A DNA stretch of 64,000 nucleotides, from positions 3,197,989-3,261,988 of the forward strand of contig JAUPTC010000015.1 of the NCBI GenBank assembly GCA_030762895.1, read 5' to 3'. Of this stretch, positions 13,512 through 27,472 are shown one piece after another (the stretch's first letter is position 1; the number at the start of each line of letters is the position of its first letter). Position numbers and translations under genes: made by a program. The DNA comes from Sophora flavescens. Its lineage: Eukaryota; Streptophyta; Magnoliopsida; Fabales; Fabaceae. Under the pieces are notes generated by a model. The model searched no databases. It saw only the letters and a list, made by a program, of their open reading frames with translations, and had not been told where the DNA came from.

Positions 13512-15035
13512 CTACCCTATTGTATACACAATATTTTAAACTCAAAACCCTATTTCAAACCCCAAAACCTAATTTTGACCCTAAACCCAAAATTTGACCC
13601 GTAAACCCTAATTTAAACCCAAAACCCTAATTCTAACCTTATTTTTTACCCGAAACCTTATTTTTCACACAAAACCCTAATTCAAACCCAAAGCCCTTAT
13701 TTTGACCCTATATTTGACCCAATATTTAAAACTCAAAACCCAATTTCAAACCTTAAACCCTAATTTGACCCTGAACCCAAAATTCACCCAAAACCTAATT
13801 TTGAACCGAAACCCAAATTTTAACCCAAAACCGTAATTCTAACCTTATTTTTTACCCAAACCTTATTTTTCACTTAAAACCCAAATTCAAACCCTAAACC
13901 CTAATTTGACCTAAAACCCAAATTTTGACCCAAAACCCAAAATTTAACCCCAAAGCCCTAATTTGGACCCAAAACCCTATTTTAAACGCAAAACACTAAT
14001 TCAAACCCTTAACCCTAATTTTGATCATAAACCCGAATTTTGACCCAAAACCCTAATTTGAACCCAAAGCCCTATTTTTAACCCAATACCCTAATTCTAA
14101 CCCTATTTTTGACCCAAACCCCTATTTTAAACTCAAAACCCTATTTCAAACCCTAATTTTGACCCAAAGCCCTAATTTTGACCCGAAACCCTAATTTTGA
14201 CCCAAAACCCTATTTTGAACTCAAAACCCTATTTCAAACCGTAAACCCTAATTTTGACCCTAAAGCTAACCAAGAACCCTAATTTTAACCCGAAACCCTA
14301 ATTTTAAACCAAAACCCTAATTCTAACCCTATCTTTGACCCAAAACCCCATTTTTAACTCAAAACCCAAATTCAAACCCTAATCCCTAATTTTGACCAAA
14401 AACCCTAATTTGGACCCAAAATCCAACTTTTGACCCAAAACCCCGATTTTGATCCAAAACCCTAATTTGGACCCTAAACCCTAAATTTGACCTAGAACCC
14501 TAATTTTGTCACGAAACCCTAATATAACCCTAAATTTGACCCTAAACCCTAATTTTGACACGAAACCCTAAATTTTGACCCAATACCCTATTTCTAACCT
14601 TATTTTTGTCCCAAAACCCTATTTTAAACTCCAATCCCTATTTCAAACCCTAAACCCTAATTTTGACCCTAAACCCTAAATCTGACCTAGAACCCTAATT
14701 TTGAGCCGAAACCCTAATTTTAAACCAAAACCGTAATTCTAACCCTATTTTTGACCCAAAACCCTATTTTTAACTCAAAACCCAAATTCAAACTCTAAAC
14801 TCTAATTTTGACCAAAAACCCTAATTTGGACCCAAAACCCAACTATTGACCCAAAACCCCGATTTTGATCCAAAACCTTAATTTTAACCTAAACCCCTAA
14901 TTTGGACCCTAAACCCTAAATTTGACCCAGAACCCTAATTTTGTCACGAAACCCTAATATAACCCTAAACCCTAATTTTGACACTAAACCCTAAATTTGA
15001 CCCCGAACCCTAATTTTGACCCAAAGCCCTAATAA
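13512..15035 (+). repeat. H8, HOR of 1,524 bp
   Basis: The landmark is changed to CTACCCTATTGTATACACA. The C/D junction lacks two or three short units (CAAACCCAAAGCCC near 13683), which accounts for most of the shorter length. Confidence 0.85.
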
Positions 15036-16600
15036 GTACCCTATTGTATACCCAATATTTTAAACTCAAAACCCTATTTCAAACCCCAAACCCTAATTTT
15101 GACCCTAAACCCAAAATTTGACCCAGAAACCCTAATTTAAACCCAAAACCCTAATTCTAACCTTATTTTTTACGCGAAACCTGATTTTTCACACAAAACC
15201 CTAATTCAAACCCGAACCCAAATTTCCCACCCAAATTTGTCCCAAAGCCCTTATTTTGACCCTATATTTGACACAATATTTAAAACTCAAACCCAATTTC
15301 AAACCTTAAACCCTAATTTTGACCCTAAACCCAAAATTCACCCAAAACCTAATTTTGAACCGAAACCCAAATTTTAACCCAAAACCGTAATTCTAACCTT
15401 ATTTTTTACCCAAACCTTATTTTTCACCGAAAACCCAAATTCAAACCCTAAACCCTAATTTGACCTAAAACCCAAATTTTGACCCAAAACCCAAAATTTA
15501 ACCCCAAAGCCCTAATTTGGACCCAAAACCCTATTTTAAACGCAAAACACTAATTCAAACCCTTAACCCTAATTTTGATCATAAACCCGAATTTTGACCC
15601 AAAACCCTAATTTTAACCCAAAGCCCTATTTTTAACCCAATACCCTAATTCTAACCCTATTTTTGACCCAAACCCCTATTTTAAACTCAAAACCCTATTT
15701 CAAACCCTAATTTTGACCCAAATCCATAATTTTGACCAGAAACACTAATTTTGACCCAAAACCCTATTTTGAACTCAAAACCCTATTTCAAACCGTAAAC
15801 CCTAATTTTGACCCTAAAGCTAACCAAGAACCCTAATTTTAACCCGAAACCCTAATTTTAAACCAAAACCCTAATTCTAACCCTATCTTTGACCCAAAAC
15901 CCCATTTTTAACTCAAAACCCAAATTCAAACCCTAATCCCTAATTTTGACCAAAAACCCTAATTTGGACCCAAAATCCAACTTTTGACCCAAAACCCCGA
16001 TTTTGATCCAAAACCCTAATTTGGACCCTAAACCCTAAATTTGACCTAGAACCCTAATTTTGTCACGAAACCCTAATATAACCCTAAATTTGACCCTAAA
16101 CCCTAAACGAACCCTAATTTTGACACGAAACCCTAAATTTTGACCCAATACCCTATTTCTAACCTTATTTTTGTCCCAAAACCCTATTTTAAACTCCAAT
16201 CCCTATTTCAAACCCTAAACCCTAATTTTGACCCTAAACCCTAAATCTGACCTAGAACCCTAATTTTGAGCCGAAACCCTAATTTTAAACCAAAACCGTA
16301 ATTCTAACCCTATTTTTGACCCAAAACCCTATTTTTAACTCAAAACCCAAATTCAAACTCTAAACTCTAATTTTGACCAAAAACCCTAATTTGGACCCAA
16401 AACCCAACTATTGACCCAAAACCCCGATTTTGATCCAAAACCTTAATTTTAACCTAAACCCCTAATTTGGACCCTAAACCCTAAATTTGACCCAGGACCC
16501 TAATTTTGTCACGAAACCCTAATATAACCCTAAACCCTAATTTTGACACTAAACCCTAAATTTGACCCCGAACCCTAATTTTGACCCAAAGCCCTAATAA
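15036..16600 (+). repeat. H9, HOR of 1,565 bp, start of the TACGCG domain
   Basis: First copy with TACGCGAAACC in place of TACCCGAAACC (15172). Also CCCACCCAAATTTGTCCC near 15225 and GACCAGAAACACTAATTTT near 15735. The segment after the first GTCACG module is short (AAACGAACCC at 16106). Confidence 0.85.
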
Positions 16601-18183
16601 GTACCCTATTGTATACCCAATATTTTAAACTCAAAACCCTATTTCAAACCCCAAACCCTAATTTTGACCCTAAACCCAAAATTTGACCCAAAAACCTAAT
16701 TTTGACCAGAAACCCTAATTTAAACCCAAAACCCTAATTCTAACCTTATTTTTTACGCGAAACCTTATTTTTCACACAAAACCCTAATTCAAACCCAAAA
16801 CCCAAAATTTGTCCCAAAGCCCTTATTTTGACCCTATATTTGACCCAATATTTAAAACTCGAAACCCAATTTCAAACCTTAAACCCTAATTTTGACCCTA
16901 AACCCAAAATTCGACCCAAAAACCTAATTTTGAACCGAAACCCGAATTTTAACCCAAAACCGTAATTCTAACCTTATTTTTTACCCGAAACCTTATTTTT
17001 CACTGAAAACCCAAATTCAAACCCTAAACCCTAATTTGACCTAAAACCCAAATTTTGACCCAAAACCCAAAATTTAACCCCAAAGCCCTAATTTGGACCC
17101 AAAACCCTATTTTAAACGCAAAACACTAATTCAAACCCTTAACCCTAATTTTGATCATAAACCCGAATTTTGACCCAAAACCCTAATTTGAACCCAAAGC
17201 CCTATTTTTAACCCAATACCCTAATTCTAACCCTATTTTTGACCCAAACCCCTATTTTAAACTCAAAACCCTATTTCAAACCCTAATTTTGACCCAAAGC
17301 CCTAATTTTGACCAAACCCTAATTTTGACCCAAAACCCTATTTTGAACTCAAAACCCTATTTCAAACCGTAAACCCTAATTTTGACCCTAAAGCTAACCA
17401 AGAACCCTAATTTTAACCCGAAACCCTAATTTTAAACCAAAACCCTAATTCTAACCCTATCTTTGACCCAAAACCCCATTTTTAACTCAAAACCCAAATT
17501 CAAACCCTAATCCCTAATTTTGACCAAAAACCCTAATTTGGACCCAAAATCCAACTTTTGACCCAAAACCCCGATTTTGATCCAAAACCCTAATTTGGAC
17601 CCTAAACCCTAAATTTGACCTAGAACCCTAATTTTGTCACGAAACCCTAATATAACCCTAAATTTGACCCTAAACCCTAAATCACCAACCCTAATTTTGA
17701 CACGAAACCCTAAATTTTGACCCAATACCCTATTTCTAACCTTATTTTTGTCCCAAAACCCTATTTTAAACTCCAATCCCTATTTCAAACCCTAAACCCT
17801 AATTTTGACCCTAAACCCTAATTTTTGAGCCGACCTAGAACCCTAATTTTGAGCCGAAACCCTAATTTTAAACCAAAACCGTAATTCTAACCCTATTTTT
17901 GACCCAAAACCCTATTTTTAACTCAAAACCCAAATTCAAACTCTAAACTCTAATTTTGACCAAAAACCCTAATTTGGACCCAAAACCCAACTATTGACCC
18001 AAAACCCCGATTTTGATCCAAAACCTTAATTTTAACCTAAACCCCTAATTTGGACCCTAAACCCTAAATTTGACCCAGAACCCTAATTTTGTCACGAAAC
18101 CCTAATATAACCCTAAACCCTAATTTTGACACTAAACCCTAAATTTGACCCCGAACCCTAATTTTGACCCAAAGCCCTAATAA
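16601..18183 (+). repeat. H10, HOR of 1,583 bp
   Basis: TACGCG copy with CTCGAAACCC in block D. Block B carries the V2 insertion (TTTTTGAGCCGACCTAG, about 17820-17857), in which the GAGCCG segment occurs twice. Confidence 0.85.
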
Positions 18184-19726
18184 GTACCCTATTGTATACC
18201 CAATATTTTAAACTCAAAACCCTATTTCAAACCCCAAACCCTAATTTTGACCCTAAACCCAAAATTTGACCCAAAAACCTAATTTTGACCAGAAACCCTA
18301 ATTTAAACCCAAAACCCTAATTCTAACCTTATTTTTTACGCGAAACCTTATTTTTCACACAAAACCCTAATTCAAACCCAAAACCCAAAATTTGTCCCAA
18401 AGCCCTTATTTTGACCCTATATTTGACCCAATATTTAAAACTCGAAACCCAATTTCAAACCTTAAACCCTAATTTTGACCCTAAACCCAAAATTCGACCC
18501 AAAAACCTAATTTTGAACCGAAACCCGAATTTTAACCCAAAACCGTAATTCTAACCTTATTTTTTACCCGAAACCTTATTTTTCACTGAAAACCCAAATT
18601 CAAACCCTAAACCCTAATTTGACCTAAAACCCAAATTTTGACCCAAAACCCAAAATTTAACCCCAAAGCCCTAATTTGGACCCAAAACCCTATTTTAAAC
18701 GCAAAACACTAATTCAAACCCTTAACCCTAATTTTGATCATAAACCCGAATTTGGACCCAAAACCCTAATTTGAACCCAAAGCCCTATTTTTAACCCAAT
18801 ACCCTAATTCTAACCCTATTTTTGACCCAAACCCCTATTTTAAACTCAAAACCCTATTTCAAACCCTAATTTTGACCCAAAGCCCTAATTTTGACCCGAA
18901 ACCCTATTTTGAACTCAAACCCCTATTTCAAACCGTAAACCCTAATTTTGACCCTAAAGCTAACCAAGAACCCTAATTTTAACCCGAAACCCTAATTTTA
19001 AACCAAAACCCTAATTCTAACCCTATCTTTGACCCAAAACCCCATTTTTAACTCAAAACCCAAATTCAAACCCTAATCCCTAATTTTACCAAAAACCCTA
19101 ATTTGGACCCAAAATCCAACTTTTGACACAAAACCCCGATTTTGATGCAAAACCCTAATTTGGACCCTAAACCCTAAATTTGACCTAGAACCCTAATTTT
19201 GTCAAGAAACCCTAATATAACCCTAAATTTGACCCTAAACCCTAAATAAGACAGAAACCCTAAATTTTGACCCAATACCCTATTTCTAAACTTATTTTTG
19301 TCCCAAAAGCCGATTTTAAACTCCAATCCCTATTTCAAACCCTTAACCCTAATTTTGACCCTAAACCCTAAATCGACCTAGAACCCTAATTTTGAGCCGA
19401 AACCCTAATTTTAAACCAAAACCGTAATTCTAACCCTATTTTTGACCCAAAACCCTATTTTTAACTCAAAACCCAAATTCAAACTCTAAACTCTAATTTT
19501 GACCAAAAACCCTAATTTGGACCCAAAACCCAACTATTGACCCAAAACCCCGATTTTGATCCAAAACCTTAATTTTAACCTAAACCCCTAATTTGGACCC
19601 TAAACCCTAAATTTGACCCAGAACCCTAATTTTGTCACGAAACCCTAATATAACCCTAAACCCTAATTTTGACACTAAACCCTAAATTTGACCCCAAACA
19701 CTAATTTTGTCCAAAAGCACTAATAA
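18184..19726 (+). repeat. H11, HOR of 1,543 bp
   Basis: TACGCG copy. It lacks one ~19 bp unit before block A (CCCGAAACCCTATTTTGAAC near 18895), as H13 does. Sequence after the first GTCACG module is degenerate (AAATAAGACAGAAACCC near 19243). Confidence 0.85.
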
Positions 19727-21269
19727 GTGCCATATTGTATACACAAAATTTTAAACTCAAAAACCTATTTCAAACCCCAAAACTTAATTTTGACACTAAA
19801 CCCAAAATTTTACCAAAAAACATAATTTTGAACAAAACCCTAATAAAAACACAAAACCCTAATTCTAACCTTATTTTTTACCCGAAACCTTATTTTTCAC
19901 ACAAAACCCTAATTCAAACCCAAAGCCCTTATTTTGACCCTATATTTGACCCAATATTTAAAACTCAGAACCCACTTTCAAACCTTATACCCTAATTTTG
20001 ACCCTAAACCCTAAATTCGACCCAAAACCTAATTTTGAACCGAAACCCAAATTTTAACCCAAAACCGTAATTCTAACCGTATTTTTTACCCGAAACCTTA
20101 TTTTTCACTTAAAACCCAAATTCAAAACCTTAACCATAATTTGTCCGATAAACGAAATTTTGACCCTAAACCCAAAATTTAACCCCAAAGCCCTAATTTG
20201 GACCCAAAACCCTATTTTAAACGCAAAACACTAATTCAAACCCTTAACCCTAATTTTAATCATAAACCCGAATTTTGACCCAAAACCCTAATTTGAACCC
20301 AAAGCCCTATTTTTAACCCAATACCCTAATTCTAACCCTATTTTTGACCCAAATCCCTAATTTAAACTCAAAACCCTATTTCAAACCCTAATTTTGACCC
20401 AAAGCCCTAATTTTGACCCAAAACCCTAATTTTGACCCAAAACCCTATTTTGAACTCAAAACCCTATTTCAAACCGTAAACCCTAATTTTGACCCTAAAG
20501 CTAACCAAGAACCCTAATTTTAACCCGAAACCCTAATTTTAAACCAAAACCCTAATTCTAACCCTATCTTTGACCCAAAACCCCATTTTTAACTCAAAAC
20601 CCAAATTCAAACCCTAATCCCTAATTTTGACCAAAAACCCTAATTTGGACCCAAAATCCAACTTTTGACCCAAAACCCCGATTTTGATCCAAAACCCTAA
20701 TTTGGACCCTAAACCCTAAATTTGACCTAGAACCCTAATTTTGTCACGAAACCCTAATATAACCCTAAATTTGACCCTAAACCCTAAATCTGGCCCGAAA
20801 CCCTAAATTTTGACCCAATACCCTATTTCTAACCTTATTTTTGTCCCAAAACCCTATTTTAAACTCCAATCCCTATTTCAAACCCTAAACCCTAATTTTG
20901 ACCATAAACCCTAAATCTGACCTAGAACCCTAATATTGACCCAAACCCTAATTTTAAACCAAAACCGTAATTCTAACCCTATTTTTGACCCAAAACCCTA
21001 TTTTTAACTCAAAACCCAAATTCAAACTCTAAACTCTAATTTTGACCAAAAACCCTAATTTGGACCCAAAACCCAACTATTGACCCAAAACCCCGATTTT
21101 GATCCAAAACCTTAATTTTAACCTAAACCCCTAATTTGGACCCTAAACCCTAAATTTGACCCAGAACCCTAATTTTGTCACGAAACCCTAATATAACCCT
21201 AAACCCTAATTTTGACACTAAACCCTAAATTTGACCCCGAACCCTAATTTTGACCCAAAGCCCTAATAA
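19727..21269 (+). repeat. H12, diverged HOR of 1,543 bp
   Basis: The landmark reads GTGCCATATTGTATACACA and the first ~130 bp hold many substitutions, mostly C to A. Block F has TAATCA where nearly all copies have TGATCA (about 20258). TTTGTCCGATAAACG at 20150 is unique. This copy interrupts the run of TACGCG copies by carrying TACCCG. Confidence 0.8.
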
Positions 21270-22796
21270 GTACCCTATTGTATACCCAATATTTTAAACT
21301 CAAAACCCTATTTCAAACCCCAAACCCTAATTTTGACCCTAAACCCAAAATTTGACCCAGAAACCCTAATTTAAACCCAAAACCCTAATTCTAACCTTAT
21401 TTTTTACGCGAAACCTTATTTTTCACACAAAACCCTAATTCAAACCCAAAACCCAAAATTTGTCCCAAAGCCCTTATTTTGACCCTATATTTGACCCAAT
21501 ATTTAAAACTCGAAACCCAATTTCAAACCTTAAACCCTAATTTTGACCCTAAACCCAAAATTCGACCCAAAAACCTAATTTTGAACCGAAACCCGAATTT
21601 TAACCCAAAACCGTAATTCTAACCTTATTTTTTACCCGAAACCTTATTTTTCACTGAAAACCCAAATTCAAACCCTAAACCCTAATTTGACCTAAAACCC
21701 AAATTTTGACCCAAAACCCAAAATTTAACCCCAAAGCCCTAATTTGGACCCAAAACCCTATTTTAAACGCAAAACACTAATTCAAACCCTTAACCCTAAT
21801 TTTGATCATAAACCCGAATTTTGACCCAAAACCCTAATTTTAACCCAAAGCCCTATTTTTAACCCAATACCCTAATTCTAACCCTATTTTTGACCCAAAC
21901 CCCTATTTTAAACTCAAAACCCTATTTCAAACCCTAATTTTGACCCAAAGCCCTAATTTTGACCCGAAACCCTATTTTGAACTCAAACCCCTATTTCAAA
22001 CCGTAAACCCTAATTTTGACCCTAAATCAAACCAATAACCCTAATCTTAACCACAAACCCTAATTTTAAACCAAAACCCTAATTCTAACCCTATCTTTGA
22101 CCCAAAACCCCATTTTTAACTCAAAACCCAAATTCAAACCCTAATCCCTAATTTTGACCAAAAACCCTAATTTGGACCCAAAATCCAACTTTTGACCCAA
22201 AACCCCGATTTTGATCCAAAACCCTAATTTGGACCCTAAACCCTAAATTTGACCTAGAACCCTAATTTTGTCACGAAACCCTAATATAACCCTAAATTTG
22301 ACCCTAAACCCTAAATCTGACACCGAACCCTATTTTGACCCAATACCCTATTTCTAACCTTATTTTTGTCCCAAAAACCTATTTTAAACTCCAATCCCTA
22401 TTTCAAACCCTAAACCCTAATTTTGACCCTAAACCCTAATTTTTGAGCCGAAACCCTAATTTTGAGCCGAAACCCTAATTTTAAACCAAAACCGTAATTC
22501 TAACCCTATTTTTGACCCAAAACCCTATTTTTAACTCAAAACCCAAATTCAAACTCTAAACTCTAATTTTGACCAAAAACCCTAATTTGGACCCAAAACC
22601 CAACTATTGACCCAAAACCCCGATTTTGATCCAAAACCTTAATTTTAACCTAAACCCCTAATTTGGACCCTAAACCCTAAATTTGACCCAGAACCCTAAT
22701 TTTGTCACGAAACCCTAATATAACCCTAAACCCTAATTTTGACACTAAACCCTAAATTTGACCCCGAACCCTAATTTTGACCCAAAGCCCTAATAA
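21270..22796 (+). repeat. H13, HOR of 1,527 bp
   Basis: TACGCG copy sharing the missing unit before block A with H11 (21960). The normally constant AAAGCTAACCAAGAACC is replaced by AAATCAAACCAATAACC near 22024. Block B carries variant V1 (22440-22467). Confidence 0.85.
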
Positions 22797-24340
22797 GTAC
22801 CCTATTGTATACCCAATATTTTAAACTCAAAACCCTATTTCAAACCCCAAACCCTAATTTTGACCCTAAACCCAAAATTTGACCCCAAAGCCCTAATTTG
22901 GACCAAAACCCTATTTTAAACGCAAAACCCTAATTCTAACCATATTTTTTACTCGAAACCTTATTTTTCACACAAAACCCTAATTCAAACACAAAACCCA
23001 AAATTTGTCCCAAAGCCCTTATTTTGACCCTATATTTGACCCAATATTTAAAACTCGAAACCCTATTTCAAACCTTAAACCCTAATTTTGACCCTAAACC
23101 CAAAATTCACCCAAAACCTAATTTTGAACCGAAACCCAAATTTTAACCCAAAACCGTAATTCTAACCTTATTTTTTACCCGAAACCTTATTTTTCACTGA
23201 AAACCCAAATTCAAACCCTAAACCCTAATTTCACCTAAAACCCAAATTTTGACCCAAAACCCAAAATTTAACCCCAAAGCCCTAATTTGGACCCAAAACC
23301 CTATTTTAAACGTAAAACACTAATTCAAACCCTTAACCCTAATTTTGATCATAAACCCAAATTTTGACCCAAAACCCTAATTTGAACCCGAAGCCCTATT
23401 TTTAGCCCAATACCCTAATTCTAACCCTATTTTTGACCCAAACCCCTATTTTAAACTCAAAACCCTATTTCAAACCCTAATTTTGACCCAAAGCCCTAAT
23501 TTTGACCCAAAACCCTATTTTGAACTCAAAACCCTATTTCAAACCGTAAACCCTAATTTTGACCCTAAAGCTAACCAAGAACCCTAATTTTAACCCGAAA
23601 CCCTAATTTTAAACCAAAACCCTAATTCTAACCCTATCTTTGACCCAAAACCCCATTTTTAACTCAAAACCCAAATTCAAACCCTAATCCCTAATTTTGA
23701 CCAAAAACCCTAATTTGGACCCAAAATCCAACTTTTGACCCAAAACCCCGATTTTGATCCAAAACCCTAATTTGGACCCTAAACCCTAAATTTGACCTAG
23801 AACCCTAATTTTGTCACGAAACCCTAATATAACCCTAAATCTGACCCCGAACCCTAATTTTGACACGAAACCCAAAATTTTGACCCAATACCCTATTTCT
23901 AACCTTATTTTTGTCCCAAAACCCTATTTTAAACTCCAATCCCTATTTCAAACCCTAAACCCTAATTTTGACCCTAAACCCTAAATCTGACCTAGAACCC
24001 TAATTTTGAGCCGAAACCCTAATTTTAAACCAAAACCGTAATTCTAACCCTATTTTTGACCCAAAACCCTATTTTTAACTCAAAACCCAAATTCAAACTC
24101 TAAACTCTAATTTTGACCAAAAACCCTAATTTGGACCCAAAACCCAACTATTGACCCAAAACCCCGATTTTGATCCAAAACCTTAATTTTAACCTAAACC
24201 CCTAATTTGGACCCTAAACCCTAAATTTGACCCAGAACCCTAATTTTGTCACGAAACCCTAATATAACCCTAAACCCTAATTTTGACACTAAACCCTAAA
24301 TTTGACCCCGAACCCTAATTTTGACCCAAAGCCCTAATAA
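22797..24340 (+). repeat. H14, HOR of 1,544 bp with ectopic F-type patch
   Basis: Within block C, about 22876-22930, the sequence switches to E/F-type sequence (CCCCAAAGCCCTAATTTGG then AAACGCAAAACCC) before returning to C. Shares ACGTAAAACAC (23310) and GAACCCGAAGCCC (23384) with H28. Confidence 0.85.
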
Positions 24341-25904
24341 GTACCCTATTGTATACCCAATATTTTAAACTCAAAACCCTATTTCAAACCCCAAACCCTA
24401 ATTTTGACCCTAAACCCAAAATTTGACCCAAAAACCTAATTTTGACCAGAAACCCTAATTTAAACCCAAAACCCTAATTCTAACCTTATTTTTTACGCGA
24501 AACCTTATTTTTCACACAAAACCCTAATTCAAACCCAAAACCCAAAATTTGTCCCAAAGCCCTTATTTTGACCCTATATTTGACCCAATATTTAAAACTC
24601 GAAACCCAATTTCAAACCTTAAACCCTAATTTTGACCCTAAACCCAAAATTCGACCCAAAAACCTAATTTTGAACCGAAACCCGAATTTTAACCCAAAAC
24701 CGTAATTCTAACCTTATTTTTTACCCGAAACCTTATTTTTCACCGAAAACCCAAATTCAAACCCTAAACCCTAATTTGACCTAAAACCCAAATTTTGACC
24801 CAAAACCCAAAATTTAACCCCAAAGCCCTAATTTGGACCCAAAACCCTATTTTAAACGCAAAACACTAATTCAAACCCTTAACCCTAATTTTGATCATAA
24901 ACCCGAATTTTGACCCAAAACCCTAATTTGAACCCAAAGCCCTATTTTTAACCCAATACCCTAATTCTAACCCTATTTTTGACCCAAACCCCTATTTTAA
25001 ACTCAAAACCCTATTTCAAACCCTAATTTTGACCCAAAGCCCTAATTTTGACCCGAAACCCTAATTTTGACCCAAAACCCTATTTTGAACTCAAAACCCT
25101 ATTTCAAACCGTAAACCCTAATTTTGACCCTAAAGCTAACCAAGAACCCTAATTTTAACCCGAAACCCTAATTTTAAACCAAAACCCTAATTCTAACCCT
25201 ATCTTTGACCCAAAACCCCATTTTTAACTCAAAACCCAAATTCAAACCCTAATCCCTAATTTTTACCAAAATCCCTAATTTGGACCCAAAATCCAACTTT
25301 TGACCCAAAACCCCGATTTTGATCCAAAACCCTAATTTGGACCCTAAACCCTAAATTTGACCTAGAACCCTAATTTTGTCACGAAACCCTAATATAACCC
25401 TAAATTTGACCCTAAACCCTAAATCTGACCCGAAACCCTAAATTTTGACCCAATACCCTATTTCTAACCTTATTTTTGTCCCAAAACCCTATTTTAAACT
25501 CCAATCCCTATTTCAAACCCTAAACCCTAATTTTGACCCTAAACCCTAAATCTGACCTAGAACCCTAATTTTGAGCCGAAACCCTAATTTTAAACCAAAA
25601 CCGTAATTCTAACCCTATTTTTGACCCAAAACCCTATTTTTAACTCAAAACCCAAATTCAAACTCTAAACTCTAATTTTGACCAAAACCCTAATTTGGAC
25701 CCAAAACCCAACTATTGACCCAAAACCCCGATTTTGATCCAAAACCTTAATTTTAACCTAAACCCCTAATTTGGACCCTAAACCCTAAATTTGACCCAGA
25801 ACCCTAATTTTGTCACGAAACCCTAATATAACCCTAAACCCTAATTTTGACACTAAACCCTAAATTTGACCCCGAACCCTAATTTTGACCCAAAGCCCTA
25901 ATAA
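24341..25904 (+). repeat. H15, HOR of 1,564 bp
   Basis: Typical TACGCG copy. Carries TTTTTACCAAAATCCC near 25259, otherwise seen in H4 and H31, and a short tail after the first GTCACG module (CTGACCCGAAACCC). Confidence 0.85.
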
Positions 25905-27472
25905 GTACCCTATTGTATACCCAATATTTTAAACTCAAAACCCTATTTCAAACCCCAAACCCTAATTTTGACCCTAAACCCAAAATTTGACCCAAAAACC
26001 TAATTTTGACCAAAACCCTAATTTATACCCAAAACCCTAATTCTAACCTTATTTTTACGCAAACCTTATTTTTCACACAAAACCCTAATTCAAACCCAAA
26101 ACCCAATTTGACCAACCCAAAATTTGTCCCAAAGCCCTTATTTTGACCCTTTTTGACCATATTTAAAACTCAAACCCAGTTTCAAACCTTAAACCCTAAT
26201 TTTTACCCTAAACCCAAAGTTCGACCCAAAAACCTAATTTTGAACCGAAACCCGAATTTTAACCCAAAACCGTAATTCTAACCTTATTTTTTACCCGAAA
26301 CCTTATTTTTCACTGAAAACCCAAATTCAAACCCTAAACCCTAATTTGACCTAAAACCCAAATTTTGACCCAAAACCCAAAATTTAACCCCAAAGCCCTA
26401 ATTTGGACCCAAAACCCTATTTTAAACGCAAAACACTAATTCAAACCCTTAACCCTAATTTTGATCATAAACCCGAATTTTGACCCAAAACCCTAATTTG
26501 AACCCAAAGCCCTATTTTTAACCCAATACCCTAATTCTAACCCTATTTTTGACCCAAACCCCTATTTTAAACTCAAAACCCTATTTCAAACCCTAATTTT
26601 GACCCAAAGCCCTAATTTTGACCCGAAACCCTAATTTTGACCCAAAACCCTATTTTGAACTCAAAACCCTATTTCAAACCGTAAACCCTAATTTTGACCC
26701 TAAAGCTAACCAAGAACCCTAATTTTAACCCGAAACCCTAATTTTAAACCAAAACCCTAATTCTAACCCTATCTTTGACCCAAAACCCCATTTTTAACTC
26801 AAAACCCAAATTCAAACCCTAATCCCTAATTTTGACCAAAAACCCTAATTTGGACCCAAAATCCAACTTTTGACCCAAAACCCCGATTTTGATCCAAAAC
26901 CCTAATTTGGACCCTAAACCCTAAATTTGACCTAGAACCCTAATTTTGTCACGAAACCCTAATATAACCCTAAATTTGACCCTAAACCCTAAATCTGACC
27001 CGAAACCCTAAATTTTGACCCAATACCCTATTTCTAACCTTATTTTTGTCCCAAAACCCTATTTTAAACTCCAATCCCTATTTCAAACCCTAAACCCTAA
27101 TTTTGACCATAAACCCTAAATCTGACCTAGAACCCTAATTTTGAGCCGAAACCCTAATTTTAAACCAAAACCGTAATTTAACCCTATTTTTGACCCAAAA
27201 CCCTATTTTTAACTCAAAACCCAAATTCAAACTCTAAACTCTAATTTTGACCAAAACCCTAATTTTGACCCAAAACCCAACTATTGACCCAAAAACACTA
27301 TTTTTATCCAAAACATTAATTTTAACCTAAACCCCTAATTTGGACCCTAAACCCTAAATTTGACCGAGAACCCTAATTTTTTCACGAAACCCTAATATAA
27401 CCCTAAACCCTAATTTTGACACTAAACCCTAAATTTGACCCCAACCCTAATTTTGACCCAAAGCCCTAATAA
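25905..27472 (+). repeat. H16, HOR of 1,568 bp
   Basis: Block C is rich in single-base losses from 26005 to 26170 (TTTTTACGCAAACC, CCCTTTTTGACCATATTT). The second module is altered near 27290 (AACACTATTTTTATCC). Confidence 0.85.

Noticed and set aside
19735..19995. 86-codon open frame in the satellite
   Set aside because: It arises from substitutions in one diverged HOR; the same frame is closed by stops in other copies, composition is Asn/Pro/Lys-rich translation of the repeat, and no domain is seen.
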